Source: Paenibacillus lacisoli
Lineage (GTDB): Bacteria; Bacillota; Bacilli; Paenibacillales; Paenibacillaceae
Direction: 5' to 3'
Length of the DNA: 64,000 bases
Assembly: GCF_030580655.1 (NCBI RefSeq)
Contig: NZ_JAUQTB010000002.1
Span: 248,001-312,000, forward strand
The position numbers were made by a program, and so were the translations under genes. The stretch's first letter is position 1. Each line of letters begins with the position of its first letter. The notes under the pieces are model-generated. The model saw only the letters and a list, made by a program, of their open reading frames with translations, made no database searches and was not told the DNA's origin. This document shows, piece by piece, positions 43,469 through 53,719 of the stretch.

Positions 43469-46400
43469 TCAGAACAACGACAGCTGGTTACTCTCAGGCA
43501 AACCGCGGAAGCAGCCGAGCTGGGACAACAGCTCAACTGCCGTTTTACTCGCTTTCGACTTTTGCTGGAAATCTTCAATAGACAAGAACTCTCCGTGTTC
43601 ACGGGCAGCCGCAATATTGCGGGCAGCATTGTCGCCAATGCCCTGCAGGGCAGAGAATGGCGGAATCAGGGAATCGCCGTCGACGGTAAAGCGTGTCGCA
43701 TCAGAACGATAGAGATCAATGCTCTTGAAGGAGAATCCGCGTGCAGTCATCTCCAGCGCCATCTCCAGGATTGGCAGCATGTTTTTCTCTTTTGGTGGAG
43801 CCTGGAATCCCATCTGCTCAATCTCTTCTATTTTGCGGTAAATGGCCTCGTAACCCTGACAGCACAGCTCAATATCAAAATCATCGCAGCGGACGGAAAA
43901 ATAAGTCGCATAATACTCGATTGGATAATACAGCTTGAAGTAAGCGGTACGCACCGCCGAGATGACATAGGCAGCAGCATGGGCTTTCGGGAACATGTAT
44001 TGAATCTTCAGACAGGAATCAATATACCACTGCGGCACTTTACACCGCTTCATCTCGTCGATCCAATCTTGAGACAGGCCTTTACCTTTACGAACACTCT
44101 CTGTAATTTTAAACGCCAGACTCGCATCCATGCCAGCCTTGTAGATCAGGAAGAGCATAATATCATCACGGCAGCCAATAACCGTCTTGATATTGCAGGT
44201 ATTGTTCTTGATCAGTTCCTGGGCGTTACCAAGCCATACTCCAGTACCGTGCGACAGACCTGAAATTTGCAGCAAATCGGCAAATGAAGATGGCTGGGAT
44301 TCTACCAGCATCTGGCGTACAAATTTGGTTCCCATCTCCGGCACCCCGTAGGTGGCTACTGGCGTACGGATCTGCTGCGGCGATACACCCAGTGCTTCCG
44401 TGGAGTTGAACATGCTCATCACTTTGGGATCATTCATCGGGATGGTCGTTGGATCGACACCTGTCAAATCCTGCAGCATCCGCATCATTGTCGGATCATC
44501 GTGCCCCAGAATATCGAGCTTCAGCAGGTTTGCATCAAAGGCGTGATAATCAAAGTGTGTCGTTTTCCACTCCGAACTGGTGTCATCCGCTGGATATTGA
44601 ACAGGTGTGATATCTTCCACTTCAATGTAATCCGGTACGACGACAATACCGCCTGGATGCTGTCCTGTACTACGCTTAACGCCCGTGCAGCCGGCGGCCA
44701 GCCGGTTCAATTCGGCACCGCGCCATTTTTTCATATGATGCTCTTCGTATTTCTTTGCAAAACCAAACGCCGTCTTCTCCGCAACCGTACCAATGGTCCC
44801 GGCCCGGAATACGCTTTTCTCACCGAACAGCACCTTCGTATAGTTATGGGCATGCGGCTGGTATTCACCGGAGAAGTTCAAATCGATATCGGGAACCTTA
44901 TCACCTTTGAAACCGAGGAAGGTCTCGAACGGAATATCCTGGCCTTCTCCCTTCAGCTTGCCCCCGCAATCCGGACACACTTTATCCGGAAGGTCAAATC
45001 CACTTGGAACACTGCCGTCCAGGAACCACTCGCTGTGCTTGCAGTCCGAATTAAGACAGATATAATGGGCAGGAAGCGGGTTTACCTCGGATATGCCGAG
45101 GAAGGTGGCGACGACCGATGAACCTACGGAACCCCGGGAGCCTACAAGGTAGCCATCTTGATTTGATTTCTTAACCAGACGTTCCGAGATCAAATAGTTG
45201 GCAGAGAAACCGTACTTAATAATAGGCTCAAGCTCTTTCTCCAGGCGGGCAACGACCACTTCAGGCAGCGGCTCTCCATAGATGGATTTGGCTGTCTCAT
45301 AGCAGGTGTTACGGATTTCCTCATCTGCACCCTCGAGAATAGGGGTGAACAGCTTGTCCGGAAACAGCTCCAGCTCTTCAAAACGGTCAGCCAGCTCATT
45401 GGTATTCGTAATTACGACCTCTCTGGCCTTCTCCGCGCCGAGGAATTCGAACTCTTCCAGCATTTCATCTGTGGTACGCAGATGGGCATCCGGCTTGCGG
45501 ATATCTTTGAGCGGACTGAAGCCTGTAATCCCGTGAATGGTAATATCCCGGTAGAGCTTATCTTTAGGCTCAAGGTAATGAACGTTCCCTGTTGCGATGA
45601 CCGGCTTGCCGAGCTTCTCCCCGATCTCACATACTTTACGGACAGCCGTTTTGAGGGCATCCGGTGCTGCAACCAGCTGCTTTTCTACCAGATGCATATA
45701 CATGGTCAGCGGCTGAATCTCCAGCACATCATAGAACTGGGCGACCTCCTCGGCTTCTTCCACCGATTTGTTCAATACAGCCTCAAAAAATTCGCCCTTC
45801 TCGCAGCCGGATACGATCAGCAGCCCCTCACGCATCTCAGCCAGCTTGGACTTGGGAATACAGGGAACACGTTTGAAATACTCGGTATGCGACAAGGAAA
45901 CCAGCTTATACAGGTTTTTTTTGCCCACCGGGTTCAAAGCATAAATACAGCAGTGGAAAGGCCTCGTATTCGAAAGGTCTACACCAACATAATCATTCAG
46001 CCGGTCCAGCATGGTAATTCCTTTTAACTGTGCCGCATCATTCAGCAGTCCATTCAGGATGCCTCCGAGTGCAATCGTATCATCAATGGCACGGTGATGG
46101 CTTTCCAGTGAGACCTTGTATTTATCAGACAGCGTATTAAGACGGTGGTTCTTCATGCTCGGGAACAGCAGACGCGCAAGCTCCAGCGTATCCAGCACCG
46201 GATTGTCCATTTCCGGAAGACCCATGCCGCGCAGTGTCGCCTGAATAAAGCCAACGTCAAACCGCGCATTGTGGGCAACGAGAACCGCATCACCTGCAAA
46301 CGCAATAAATTCTTTCATAACAGGTTCGACGTCCGGCGCATCCTTCACCATATCGTCGTTAATGTTGGTCAACTGCTGGATGTTATACGGAATACGTTCA

Positions 46401-47791
46401 TGTGGATTAACAAAAGTTGCATAACGGTCGATTTCCTTGCCATCCTCCATTTTGACAGCCGCAATCTCAATAATCTTGTTCTGGGTTACTGATAGACCCG
46501 TAGTCTCGATATCGAACACCACATAAGTAGCTGTTCTCAGGTCAAGCGGCTTCGGCTGCAGGACGACAGCAACAGAGTCGTTAACGACATTCGCTTCGAC
46601 ACCGTAGATCATTTTGATCCCGTTCTTCTTGGCGGCTTTAGCTGCCTCAGGGTAACACTGGACACCACCATGATCGGTAACCGCGATTGCCTTGTGCCCC
46701 CATTTGGCCGCCTGCTTGATATATTGATCCACGGAAGCTACTGCATCCATGGTACTCATCGTAGTGTGCAGGTGGAATTCCACCCGTTTCTCTGCTGCGT
46801 TATCTTTACGCCCCGGTGGTGCCTGTACCTCCACCAGATCGGAAGGGATCATCGCCAGTTCAGGGATTTGCATAAAGCGGTCATATTCAACCCGCCCTCT
46901 GACCTTCACCCATTTGCCATTGGCGAGCAGGCTCATAATCTTGAGATCTTCCTTCGTCTTCGCAAACATTTTCATCTGCATCGAGTCCGTGAAGTCGGTC
47001 AGATAGTACGTAAAAAGCGTATTGCCATTACGCAGCTCTTTGCTCTCCAGGCCGAAAATTGCCCCCTGCATCGTAATCTTCTTCTCTTCATCCTGGATCT
47101 CCTGGATCGGTACCGGCGGTTCCTTGATGTCATAACCAATCTGCAGACGAACATCCCCTTGGTCTTCATCCACAGGGACCTGCTCAGCTACAATGCTCTC
47201 CATCATCTTCCGGATAACTTCGCGTTCCTCTTCCATCTTCTTCTGCTGGAACTGCTCGAGCGCTTCGTGATTGCTTGCGGCTGCGCCAACTTGAATTTTG
47301 ACACGCAGGTCCAGCGCAAAATACTGCTGATAGAACCGGATGATAGCCTGGTCAATCTGTTTCTTGCGGGCAAGCTCCAGCGACATGGCATCGGTCATGT
47401 TCACGACGAGCAGATCCTGCTCGAGCTCATGCCCCGCGCGGGCCATCCAGCCGTTAACCGACGGGATCTCACGATGGGCCCATTCCAGGAACAATCCCCA
47501 ATATTCTTCAACAATTTCAGCAGGAGTAACCCGGGACGAATAATGGATACCGAACGAGATCTTGGCGATATGGCTCATCTTGTCCCGCACATGAAGACAA
47601 AATGTACGATAAATTGGCGCAGGGACAAGTGTCTCCTTGGCAATGATAATCTTCCAGTCCTTGTTGCTGCGGCTGATCTCCACCTTCTCAATCCAGCCTT
47701 CTATAAAATGCGGATCGACCAACCCTGCCGGTACATCCGCCTGCTTCAGCAGCAGTTCGAACCGTTTCCTCTTTTCCACCTGTTCTGTCAT
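43469..47791 (-). CDS. polC: DNA polymerase III alpha subunit, PolC type
   Basis: Gram-positive replicative polymerase of 1440 residues. Order: N-terminal domain (1-220), OB fold (about 225-320), PHP (VEFHLHTTMSTMDA, about 340), an inserted DEDDh proofreading exonuclease (VVFDIETTGLS near 427), the rest of PHP, a zinc-binding CLNSDCKHSEW...CPDCG region, and the palm catalytic site PDIDLNFSGEY. The C-terminus ends LPESNQLSLF with a beta-clamp-binding QLSLF. The ATG at 47791 lies 13 bases from GGGGGG, a rather long distance; the ATG at 47821 lacks an SD. An inverted repeat covers the leader. Confidence 0.98.
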   Translation of the reverse strand: MTEQVEKRKRFELLLKQADVPAGLVDPHFIEGWIEKVEISRSNKDWKIIIAKETLVPAPIYRTFCLHVRDKMSHIAKISFGIHYSSRVTPAEIVEEYWGLFLEWAHREIPSVNGWMARAGHELEQDLLVVNMTDAMSLELARKKQIDQAIIRFYQQYFALDLRVKIQVGAAASNHEALEQFQQKKMEEEREVIRKMMESIVAEQVPVDEDQGDVRLQIGYDIKEPPVPIQEIQDEEKKITMQGAIFGLESKELRNGNTLFTYYLTDFTDSMQMKMFAKTKEDLKIMSLLANGKWVKVRGRVEYDRFMQIPELAMIPSDLVEVQAPPGRKDNAAEKRVEFHLHTTMSTMDAVASVDQYIKQAAKWGHKAIAVTDHGGVQCYPEAAKAAKKNGIKMIYGVEANVVNDSVAVVLQPKPLDLRTATYVVFDIETTGLSVTQNKIIEIAAVKMEDGKEIDRYATFVNPHERIPYNIQQLTNINDDMVKDAPDVEPVMKEFIAFAGDAVLVAHNARFDVGFIQATLRGMGLPEMDNPVLDTLELARLLFPSMKNHRLNTLSDKYKVSLESHHRAIDDTIALGGILNGLLNDAAQLKGITMLDRLNDYVGVDLSNTRPFHCCIYALNPVGKKNLYKLVSLSHTEYFKRVPCIPKSKLAEMREGLLIVSGCEKGEFFEAVLNKSVEEAEEVAQFYDVLEIQPLTMYMHLVEKQLVAAPDALKTAVRKVCEIGEKLGKPVIATGNVHYLEPKDKLYRDITIHGITGFSPLKDIRKPDAHLRTTDEMLEEFEFLGAEKAREVVITNTNELADRFEELELFPDKLFTPILEGADEEIRNTCYETAKSIYGEPLPEVVVARLEKELEPIIKYGFSANYLISERLVKKSNQDGYLVGSRGSVGSSVVATFLGISEVNPLPAHYICLNSDCKHSEWFLDGSVPSGFDLPDKVCPDCGGKLKGEGQDIPFETFLGFKGDKVPDIDLNFSGEYQPHAHNYTKVLFGEKSVFRAGTIGTVAEKTAFGFAKKYEEHHMKKWRGAELNRLAAGCTGVKRSTGQHPGGIVVVPDYIEVEDITPVQYPADDTSSEWKTTHFDYHAFDANLLKLDILGHDDPTMMRMLQDLTGVDPTTIPMNDPKVMSMFNSTEALGVSPQQIRTPVATYGVPEMGTKFVRQMLVESQPSSFADLLQISGLSHGTGVWLGNAQELIKNNTCNIKTVIGCRDDIMLFLIYKAGMDASLAFKITESVRKGKGLSQDWIDEMKRCKVPQWYIDSCLKIQYMFPKAHAAAYVISAVRTAYFKLYYPIEYYATYFSVRCDDFDIELCCQGYEAIYRKIEEIEQMGFQAPPKEKNMLPILEMALEMTARGFSFKSIDLYRSDATRFTVDGDSLIPPFSALQGIGDNAARNIAAAREHGEFLSIEDFQQKSKASKTAVELLSQLGCFRGLPESNQLSLF

Positions 47792-47823
47792 GATTTCTCT
47801 TGTTCCCCCCTTGCAAAACATGA

Positions 47824-47890
47824 AAAGCTTCTGCGTCCAAAAATGCCTTCGATCGCGGGACGCACCGACATTTTTTTAACAGAAGCTTTC
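47824..47890 (-). repeat. Nested inverted repeat in the polC leader
   Basis: AAAGCTTCTG and CAGAAGCTTT form outer arms (67 bases in all) and GCGTCC / GGACGC inner arms, with an AT-rich bulge (TTAAAAAAATG) on one side. It lies in the 148-base gap between proS and polC. No terminator U-tract follows on the minus strand. Confidence 0.55.
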
Positions 47891-47938
47891 ATCTATAACG
47901 ATGAACCCGGAAGCCGGATTCCAGTGCAGCACTTCTTC

Positions 47939-49387
47939 TTAATAAGCTCTAGCAAATACAACGGTATGTTTGGCTTCCTGGCCGCAGCAGAGACAGGTCT
48001 TCTTCTCAACCTCCGGCTTGAATGGAATATTACGGCTTGTTGCACCCGTTACTTCCTTTACCTTGTCTTCACATTCATTGGAACCGCACCAGCCCGCAAG
48101 GGTAAACCCGCGTTTTTGGTCCATCAGTGTTTTCATTTCGTCCAGTGTATCGACATCATAGAAATGATCCTCCATGAACTGCTGCGCACGGCTGAACATC
48201 TCGTTGTGAACCTGATCCAGCATCTGCTGAACTTCTTCCACCAGGTTGTCCTGCTGAACGACCTTCTTCTCGCCTGTAATACGGGATACCAGCACACAAA
48301 CGCCATTCTCCATATCACGAGGGCCAATTTCCAGGCGGACAGGAACCCCACGCATTTCATATTCATTAAATTTCCAGCCTGGGCGGACATCTGCACGATC
48401 ATCCACCTTAACACGGATCCCGGCCTTCTTCAATTCAGCATACAATTCATCCGTACGTCCAACTACAGCATCACGTGTTTTGGGCGGCCCGATAGGGATC
48501 ATAATTACCTGTGTCGGCGCTACCTTAGGCGGAAGTGCAAGACCGCGGTCATCACCATGCACCATGATCATCGCGCCAATCAAACGTGTGCTTGTTCCCC
48601 ATGATGTCGTGTGAACATACTCCTGCACATTATCACGGTTCAAATACTTAATATCAAACGCTACCGCAAAATTGGTGCCCATATAGTGGGAGGTCCCTGC
48701 CTGCACGGCACGGCCGTCTTTCATCATTGCTTCAATCGAGAATGTATCGACCGCGCCCGCAAACTTCTCGGAAGGTGTCTTCTGACCTGTAATAACTGGT
48801 ATTGCAAGAACGCCTTCAACGACTTCGCGGTAGACCTGAAGCATTTTCATCGTCTCTTCACGTGCTTCTGTCTCATTCTCATGAGCAGTATGACCTTCCT
48901 GCCACAGGAATTCACTCGTACGCAGGAACGGCAGCGTCCGCTTCTCCCAGCGAACAACGTTCGCCCACTGGTTGATCAGTACTGGAAGATCGCGGTAAGA
49001 CTGAATCCATTTCGAGTACATATGACCGAAGATGGTCTCCGATGTAGGACGTACAGCCAGACGTTCCTCCAGCTTCTCACCGCCTGCTTCGGTTACCCAA
49101 GGCAGCTCAGGGTTGAATCCTTCAACGTGTTCCTTCTCTTTCTGGAAAAAGCTTTCTGGAATAAACATTGGGAAGTAAGCGTTACGATGTCCTGTTTCCT
49201 TGAAACGGGCATCCATCGCGCTCTGAATATGCTCCCAAATTTCAAATCCGTCCGGGCGGAACACGATGCAGCCGCGCACCGGTGAGTAGTCCATTAGATC
49301 CGCTTTCTTAATTACATCAATATACCAGCGGGAGAAGTCTTCTCCCTGCGGGGTGATCTCCGTCACAAATTGTTTTTCGTTCGACAT
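47939..49387 (-). CDS. proS: Prolyl-tRNA synthetase, archaeal/eukaryotic-like type
   Basis: Class II ProRS of 482 residues that charges tRNA-Pro. It lacks the roughly 180-residue editing insertion of the long bacterial form (about 565 residues in B. subtilis) and has the C-terminal zinc-binding domain of the archaeal-type enzyme (AGWCGSNECEDKV ... TCLCCGQEAKH), ending in tyrosine (FARAY). Class II motifs: RPTSETIFGHMYSKWIQSYRDLP and NVVRWEKRTLPFLRTSEFLWQEGHTAH. The ATG at 49387 follows GGGAGGA. It sits where the bacterial-type proS lies in B. subtilis, between rseP and polC. Confidence 0.96.
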   Translation of the reverse strand: MSNEKQFVTEITPQGEDFSRWYIDVIKKADLMDYSPVRGCIVFRPDGFEIWEHIQSAMDARFKETGHRNAYFPMFIPESFFQKEKEHVEGFNPELPWVTEAGGEKLEERLAVRPTSETIFGHMYSKWIQSYRDLPVLINQWANVVRWEKRTLPFLRTSEFLWQEGHTAHENETEAREETMKMLQVYREVVEGVLAIPVITGQKTPSEKFAGAVDTFSIEAMMKDGRAVQAGTSHYMGTNFAVAFDIKYLNRDNVQEYVHTTSWGTSTRLIGAMIMVHGDDRGLALPPKVAPTQVIMIPIGPPKTRDAVVGRTDELYAELKKAGIRVKVDDRADVRPGWKFNEYEMRGVPVRLEIGPRDMENGVCVLVSRITGEKKVVQQDNLVEEVQQMLDQVHNEMFSRAQQFMEDHFYDVDTLDEMKTLMDQKRGFTLAGWCGSNECEDKVKEVTGATSRNIPFKPEVEKKTCLCCGQEAKHTVVFARAY

Positions 49388-49438
49388 AAAGCTAATTGTC
49401 CTCCCACTCAGACCGCTCTCGGGAGCGGCCCGGATCTA

Positions 49439-50710
49439 TTATCCATTAATTAAACGCAGTATATCATTATACGTGACCGCAATCATCAGCAGGAAGAGCA
49501 TGGCAAACCCGATAAAATGGACCATGCCCTCTCTGTTGGGATCAATCGGTTTGCCGCGCAGCGCTTCAACACCAAGGAACACTAGTCTGCTGCCATCCAG
49601 CGCAGGGATCGGAAGCAGGTTGAAAATACCAAGATACAGACTGAGAACAGCCGCCCAGCGGGTCAGTTGATCAATGCCCTGTTTGGCAATCTGGCCTGTC
49701 ATCTCAAATGTGCGCACCGGACCACCCAGATCATCCATAGAGAACTTGTTGATCAGCTGTTTAAAGCCCATAAAGATATTCCCGGTCCACTCCACCATCG
49801 ATTGGCCTGCAATCTTCACGGATTCGCCGACACCGACACTGCGTGTAGGCGTCACTGGCACAACACCGACTTTACCGCCGACCTGTCCCTCCATCGCTAC
49901 AGGTGTAATGGTCAGATCAAACACCTGGTCTCCGCGGCGGACCTTCCACTTCATCGGCTTGTCTTTGGAGTCTGAGATCAGGGCAACCATCTTCTGGGGA
50001 TCCGCGCCAATCTGCTGTCCATTAATCGTCTCAATAATATCGCCTTCCTGCAGGTTTGCTTTGTCCGCAGGCATTCCTTTTGTAATACTGCCAATCTCAA
50101 GGTACGTCGGATTCTCCACCGGCACACCTGCCATTAGAGCATGGGCGCCAAACAGTACAAACGCCAGAATAAAGTTCATCAGGGGACCTGCGAAAATCGC
50201 CAATGCCCGCTGCCCTACCGTCTTGCTTCCGTACTGACGGTTTCTGGGTGCAATCTGTATGCTCTTCGAACGGCTGACCGTTGAGGCCTGCGGATGAATA
50301 CGGAACTGCTGCTCTTCACCGTCCACATCCAGACGCAGGGTTAAGGCCTCTTCCATATCGATATCAAGCACTTCACCGCGTATTACATTTTTGCGGTTGT
50401 CCAGTTGATCCAGATAGATGATTTTTACCTCGCCGTCATTCTCACGAACAGCAATGGTCTGTCCCTTCTGAATCTCGACCAGTTCAGGATCCTCACCAGC
50501 CATTCGGGCATATCCCCCGAATGGAAGCAGGCGAAGGGTAAACTGGGTTTCGTTGTGCTTATAAGAAAACAGCTTTGGGCCAAAACCGATTGCAAACTCA
50601 CGCACCAGAATGCCGGCACGTTTGGCAAAATAGTAATGCCCCCACTCATGCACCGTTACAAGAACAAAAAACATGAGCACCGTTAAAAATACGATCTGAA
50701 TCATTTCCAA
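49439..50710 (-). CDS. rseP: Site-2 protease RseP/RasP
   Basis: Intramembrane zinc metalloprotease of 423 residues. HEWGH (VTVHEWGHYYFAKRAG) lies in the first membrane helix; a PDZ domain (ITKGMPADKANLQEGDIIETING) is central, and the LDG motif (IPALDGSRLVF) lies near the C-terminus. B. subtilis RasP cleaves the anti-sigma factors RsiW and FtsL and clears signal peptide remnants. Translation starts with TTG at 50710 (GGGGG 10 bases upstream); the ATG two codons later is 16 bases away. Confidence 0.96.
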   Translation of the reverse strand: MEMIQIVFLTVLMFFVLVTVHEWGHYYFAKRAGILVREFAIGFGPKLFSYKHNETQFTLRLLPFGGYARMAGEDPELVEIQKGQTIAVRENDGEVKIIYLDQLDNRKNVIRGEVLDIDMEEALTLRLDVDGEEQQFRIHPQASTVSRSKSIQIAPRNRQYGSKTVGQRALAIFAGPLMNFILAFVLFGAHALMAGVPVENPTYLEIGSITKGMPADKANLQEGDIIETINGQQIGADPQKMVALISDSKDKPMKWKVRRGDQVFDLTITPVAMEGQVGGKVGVVPVTPTRSVGVGESVKIAGQSMVEWTGNIFMGFKQLINKFSMDDLGGPVRTFEMTGQIAKQGIDQLTRWAAVLSLYLGIFNLLPIPALDGSRLVFLGVEALRGKPIDPNREGMVHFIGFAMLFLLMIAVTYNDILRLING

Positions 50711-50819
50711 TGGCTTCTATCCCCCTAAGTGATCGCAGTTTGTCCTTCTAGATTATCATTATTCTCTGATCACACACAAGAGAATCACAATTGCTGCTGA
50801 TCACCTGTACAGAACATGG

Positions 50820-51959
50820 TCAGAGGCGGGAAGCCAGCTCGCGCACCTCTCGGTCACACTGCTCAATTGTCCCCAGATCCGGAAGGGCAATACTGCTGTG
50901 ACGTTCGATCACCTGCTCGATGATCCTGTCAATATGAAGGAAGGAAATTTCCCCCTGCAAAAAACGTGCGACTGCAACCTCATTGGCTGCATTAAACGCC
51001 GTCGTAGCCGTACCACCCATTTTACCACATTCAAATGCCAGTCTTAAACTAGGGTAACGATCATAATCCATTTCCTTAAAATGGAGCGAACCGATTTGTG
51101 CGAGCGAGAGCCGCTGTGCCGGGGAAGGCAGGCGGTCCGGATAGGTCAGCGCATATTGAATCGGCACCCGCATATCCGGATTCCCTAATTGGGCAACAAT
51201 ACTCGTATCTACAAATTCGACATAGGAATGGATAATGCTCTCCGGGTGAAGAAGCACATCAATCTGATCATATTCCAGATCGAACAGCCAACGCGCTTCA
51301 ATGACTTCCAATCCTTTATTAACCATCGTAGCGGAATCAATTGTAATTTTGGCTCCCATGGACCAGTTCGGATGCTTTAAGGCATCTTCTACCGTAACAT
51401 CTGACAACTGTTCGCGGGTCAGATTCCTGAAGGAACCGCCGGAAGCTGTCAATGTAATCCGGGATACATTTCGTTCAGGTTCACCGTTCATGCACTGCAG
51501 AATGGCTGAATGCTCGCTGTCGATCGGCAGCAGGCTGAGCCTTCTCTTTTTGGCAAGTGAAGTCACCAGGTGACCTGCGGTGACAAGCGTTTCTTTGTTC
51601 GCCAGGCCAATATGCTTGCCAGCTTCCAGCGCAGCCAGCGTAGAACGAAGTCCTACACTCCCCATTACAGCAGTAACCACTGTATCCGCATCGGTATTAG
51701 CTGCAACTTCAATCAGACCTTCACTGCCGTAATACAGCTGGGTGCCAGCCGGCAGGTCATTGGCAATACGGTCTGCCAGTTCTTTGGTCCCCACCGAAAC
51801 TTTGCGGGGACGAAATTGACGGGCTTGTTCCACCAGCAAATCAACATTCGCCCCGGCGGACAGGCCTTCCACCTGAAACTGGTCCGGGTGCATCGCAACG
51901 ACGTCCAGAGTCTGGGTGCCGATGGAACCTGTGGAGCCCAAGATTGAAATTTTCTTCAT
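50820..51959 (-). CDS. dxr: 1-deoxy-D-xylulose-5-phosphate reductoisomerase
   Basis: Second enzyme of the MEP isoprenoid pathway, 379 residues. NADPH motif [16 protein letters not shown] at the N-terminus; metal/substrate loop [24 protein letters not shown] and [27 protein letters not shown] (opening residues diagnostic). ATG 51959 with GAGAGG upstream. Position between cdsA and rseP is the conserved Firmicute and proteobacterial order; UppS nearby uses isoprenoid product. Confidence 0.97.
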   Translation of the reverse strand: MKKISILGSTGSIGTQTLDVVAMHPDQFQVEGLSAGANVDLLVEQARQFRPRKVSVGTKELADRIANDLPAGTQLYYGSEGLIEVAANTDADTVVTAVMGSVGLRSTLAALEAGKHIGLANKETLVTAGHLVTSLAKKRRLSLLPIDSEHSAILQCMNGEPERNVSRITLTASGGSFRNLTREQLSDVTVEDALKHPNWSMGAKITIDSATMVNKGLEVIEARWLFDLEYDQIDVLLHPESIIHSYVEFVDTSIVAQLGNPDMRVPIQYALTYPDRLPSPAQRLSLAQIGSLHFKEMDYDRYPSLRLAFECGKMGGTATTAFNAANEVAVARFLQGEISFLHIDRIIEQVIERHSSIALPDLGTIEQCDREVRELASRL

Positions 51960-52009
51960 GATGCAACGCCTCTCTATCCTCTAGCTACTAATTTCCACGC
52001 ATGATGAGC

Positions 52010-52804
52010 CTAATAGGGCAGCAGCATCAGCATATGTACAAACGGAAATACCGCAATCCAGCTGTCACAGCGATCCAGAATGCCGCCATGACCCGGTAGC
52101 AGATTACCAGAATCCTTAATCCCGTAAACTCGCTTGTAAGCCGACTGAACAAGATCTCCCAGCTGGCCGATCACCGCGCAAGCTATACCAATGAACAACG
52201 CACGGCCAAAAGTCAGTATACCGCCAGAGCTCAGCGCGAAAACAACCGCCACGACGATTGACAACACAACTCCGCCCAGTGCACCTTCAACCGTCTTGTT
52301 AGGACTAATCGACGGCCACAGCTTGATTTTCCCTATCATTTTACCGACAAAGTAGGCACCCGCATCACTGGCCCAGATGCAGCAGAACAAAAGGAACGTC
52401 CAAAAAATGCCGTGCGGGAGCAGCCTGGATTCCGCTATGTACGCAAAACCGATTCCCACGTAGAGGCTGCCCAAAAACATCATGGCCGCTGTACCTATAG
52501 GAATCTGATTTTTGGTTACTACCGTTACAACCATAAATACAAACATAAGCAGCCAAATTCCGCTCTGCAGCGGCAGCCACGGCTCTATTCCCAGCGAATC
52601 GTAAGGAAAAACAAACATAATGATGCCCAGATAGCCGACCAGTGAGGTTCCGCCGAATGGGTTAACTTTAGTCATACGTACAAACTCATAATACCCGATG
52701 AGAGCCATCGCGAGAATCAGCAGCTGATACCACAGGCCCCCCAGCAAACATAAACCCAAAAATAAAGCACCTGCTATGATTCCGGTAATTAATCGCTGCT
52801 TCAA
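52010..52804 (-). CDS. cdsA: Phosphatidate cytidylyltransferase
   Basis: Integral membrane enzyme of 264 residues that makes CDP-diacylglycerol from phosphatidate and CTP. About eight hydrophobic helices; C-terminal signature ISPNKTVEGALGGVV ... GDLVQSAYKRVYGIKDSGNLLPGHGGILDRCDS (diagnostic SxNKTxEG and KDxGxxLPGHGGxxDRxDS). ATG 52813 lies against the SD GGAGG; the TTG at 52804 (MKQRLITG), 9 bases away, is preferred. It follows uppS closely and feeds PgsA. Confidence 0.96.
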   Translation of the reverse strand: MKQRLITGIIAGALFLGLCLLGGLWYQLLILAMALIGYYEFVRMTKVNPFGGTSLVGYLGIIMFVFPYDSLGIEPWLPLQSGIWLLMFVFMVVTVVTKNQIPIGTAAMMFLGSLYVGIGFAYIAESRLLPHGIFWTFLLFCCIWASDAGAYFVGKMIGKIKLWPSISPNKTVEGALGGVVLSIVVAVVFALSSGGILTFGRALFIGIACAVIGQLGDLVQSAYKRVYGIKDSGNLLPGHGGILDRCDSWIAVFPFVHMLMLLPY

Positions 52805-52820
52805 CGCTACCATCCTCCAT

Positions 52821-53588
52821 CTATTTCAATCCGCCATACCGTCTGGTTCTGCGTTGGTACTCTGCCACAGCCTGCAGGAGATGATCCTTCGTGAACTCAG
52901 GCCAGAAGATGTCCGTAAACCAGAGCTCGCTGTAAGCAATCTGCCACAGCATAAAGTTACTGATACGCAGCTCACCACTCGTACGGATCAGCAGATCGGG
53001 ATCCGGCATACCCGCAGACAGCAGGTTCTGATCAATGAGCTCGGGGGTAATCTCTTCAGCCTTCAACTCGCCGGCTTCGATCCTCGCTCCCAGCCGTTTC
53101 ATGGCTTCGGTCATTTCCAGACGACTGCCGTAATTCAATGCAAAGTTAAGAACAAGACCCGTGTTATGCTTGGTCCGTTCTATCCCTTCTTCAAGCGCCT
53201 GCCGGGTGTGGGAAGGTAAAAGTTCACCATGGCCCATCATACGAATTTGTACATTTTTCTCGATCAGCTCATCAAGCTCAATGGACAGAAACTCCTGCGG
53301 CAAACGCATTAGAAAGTCTACTTCTTCCTTTGGACGAGTCCAGTTTTCAGTCGAAAATGCATACATCGTCAAATATTTGATCCCCAGATCGTCAGCCGCA
53401 ATGGTCGCTCTTTTGACAGCCTTCATTCCGTTCTGATGACCCATAATGCGAGGCATGCCCAGGCGTTTGGCCCAGCGGCCGTTGCCGTCCATGATGATAG
53501 CCACATGTTCAGGGATATTATCCGGTGCTATGTCAGGTTCTGCCTGTTTGGCTTGCCCGCCCCACCACGATCGAACGCGTTTGATCAT
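52821..53588 (-). CDS. uppS: Isoprenyl transferase (undecaprenyl diphosphate synthase)
   Basis: cis-prenyltransferase of 255 residues making the C55 carrier for wall synthesis. Motifs: HVAIIMDGNGRWAKRLGMPR with the catalytic aspartate, TMYAFSTENWTRP, NFALNYGSR, and PDLLIRTSGELRISNFMLWQ, followed by SELWFTDIFWPEF. GGAGG sets the start at ATG 53588; the frame extends to 53714 through the frr terminator. Together with dxr and cdsA it forms an envelope-precursor cluster. Its leader has a 9-base inverted repeat. Confidence 0.97.
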   Translation of the reverse strand: MIKRVRSWWGGQAKQAEPDIAPDNIPEHVAIIMDGNGRWAKRLGMPRIMGHQNGMKAVKRATIAADDLGIKYLTMYAFSTENWTRPKEEVDFLMRLPQEFLSIELDELIEKNVQIRMMGHGELLPSHTRQALEEGIERTKHNTGLVLNFALNYGSRLEMTEAMKRLGARIEAGELKAEEITPELIDQNLLSAGMPDPDLLIRTSGELRISNFMLWQIAYSELWFTDIFWPEFTKDHLLQAVAEYQRRTRRYGGLK

Positions 53589-53631
53589 TACGTTTCCTCC
53601 AACATTCTCTGGAAAATACCTTTGATAAACA

Positions 53632-53675
53632 AGCATTTGCTCAGAAAGGCTAAATAATAAGATGGTGCAAATGCT
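53632..53675 (-). repeat. Inverted repeat in the uppS leader
   Basis: Perfect 9-base arms AGCATTTGC and GCAAATGCT separated by 26 AT-rich bases, immediately after the frr terminator. No U-tract follows. Role unknown. Confidence 0.5.
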
Positions 53676-53683
53676 GAAAAGAG

Positions 53684-53710
53684 ACAAAACCCCACCGAAA
53701 CGGAGGGGCC
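53684..53710 (-). terminator. Intrinsic terminator after frr
   Basis: CCCCTCCG-TTT-CGGTGGGG (one mismatch) followed by TTTTGTCTC on the minus strand, 10 bases past frr. Confidence 0.85.
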
Positions 53711-53719
53711 GCAAGTCTC

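Noticed and set aside
46670..48604. Plus-strand open frame of 644 codons across polC and proS
   Set aside because: Runs antisense through two genes and the intergenic inverted repeat; no recognisable domain and no SD.
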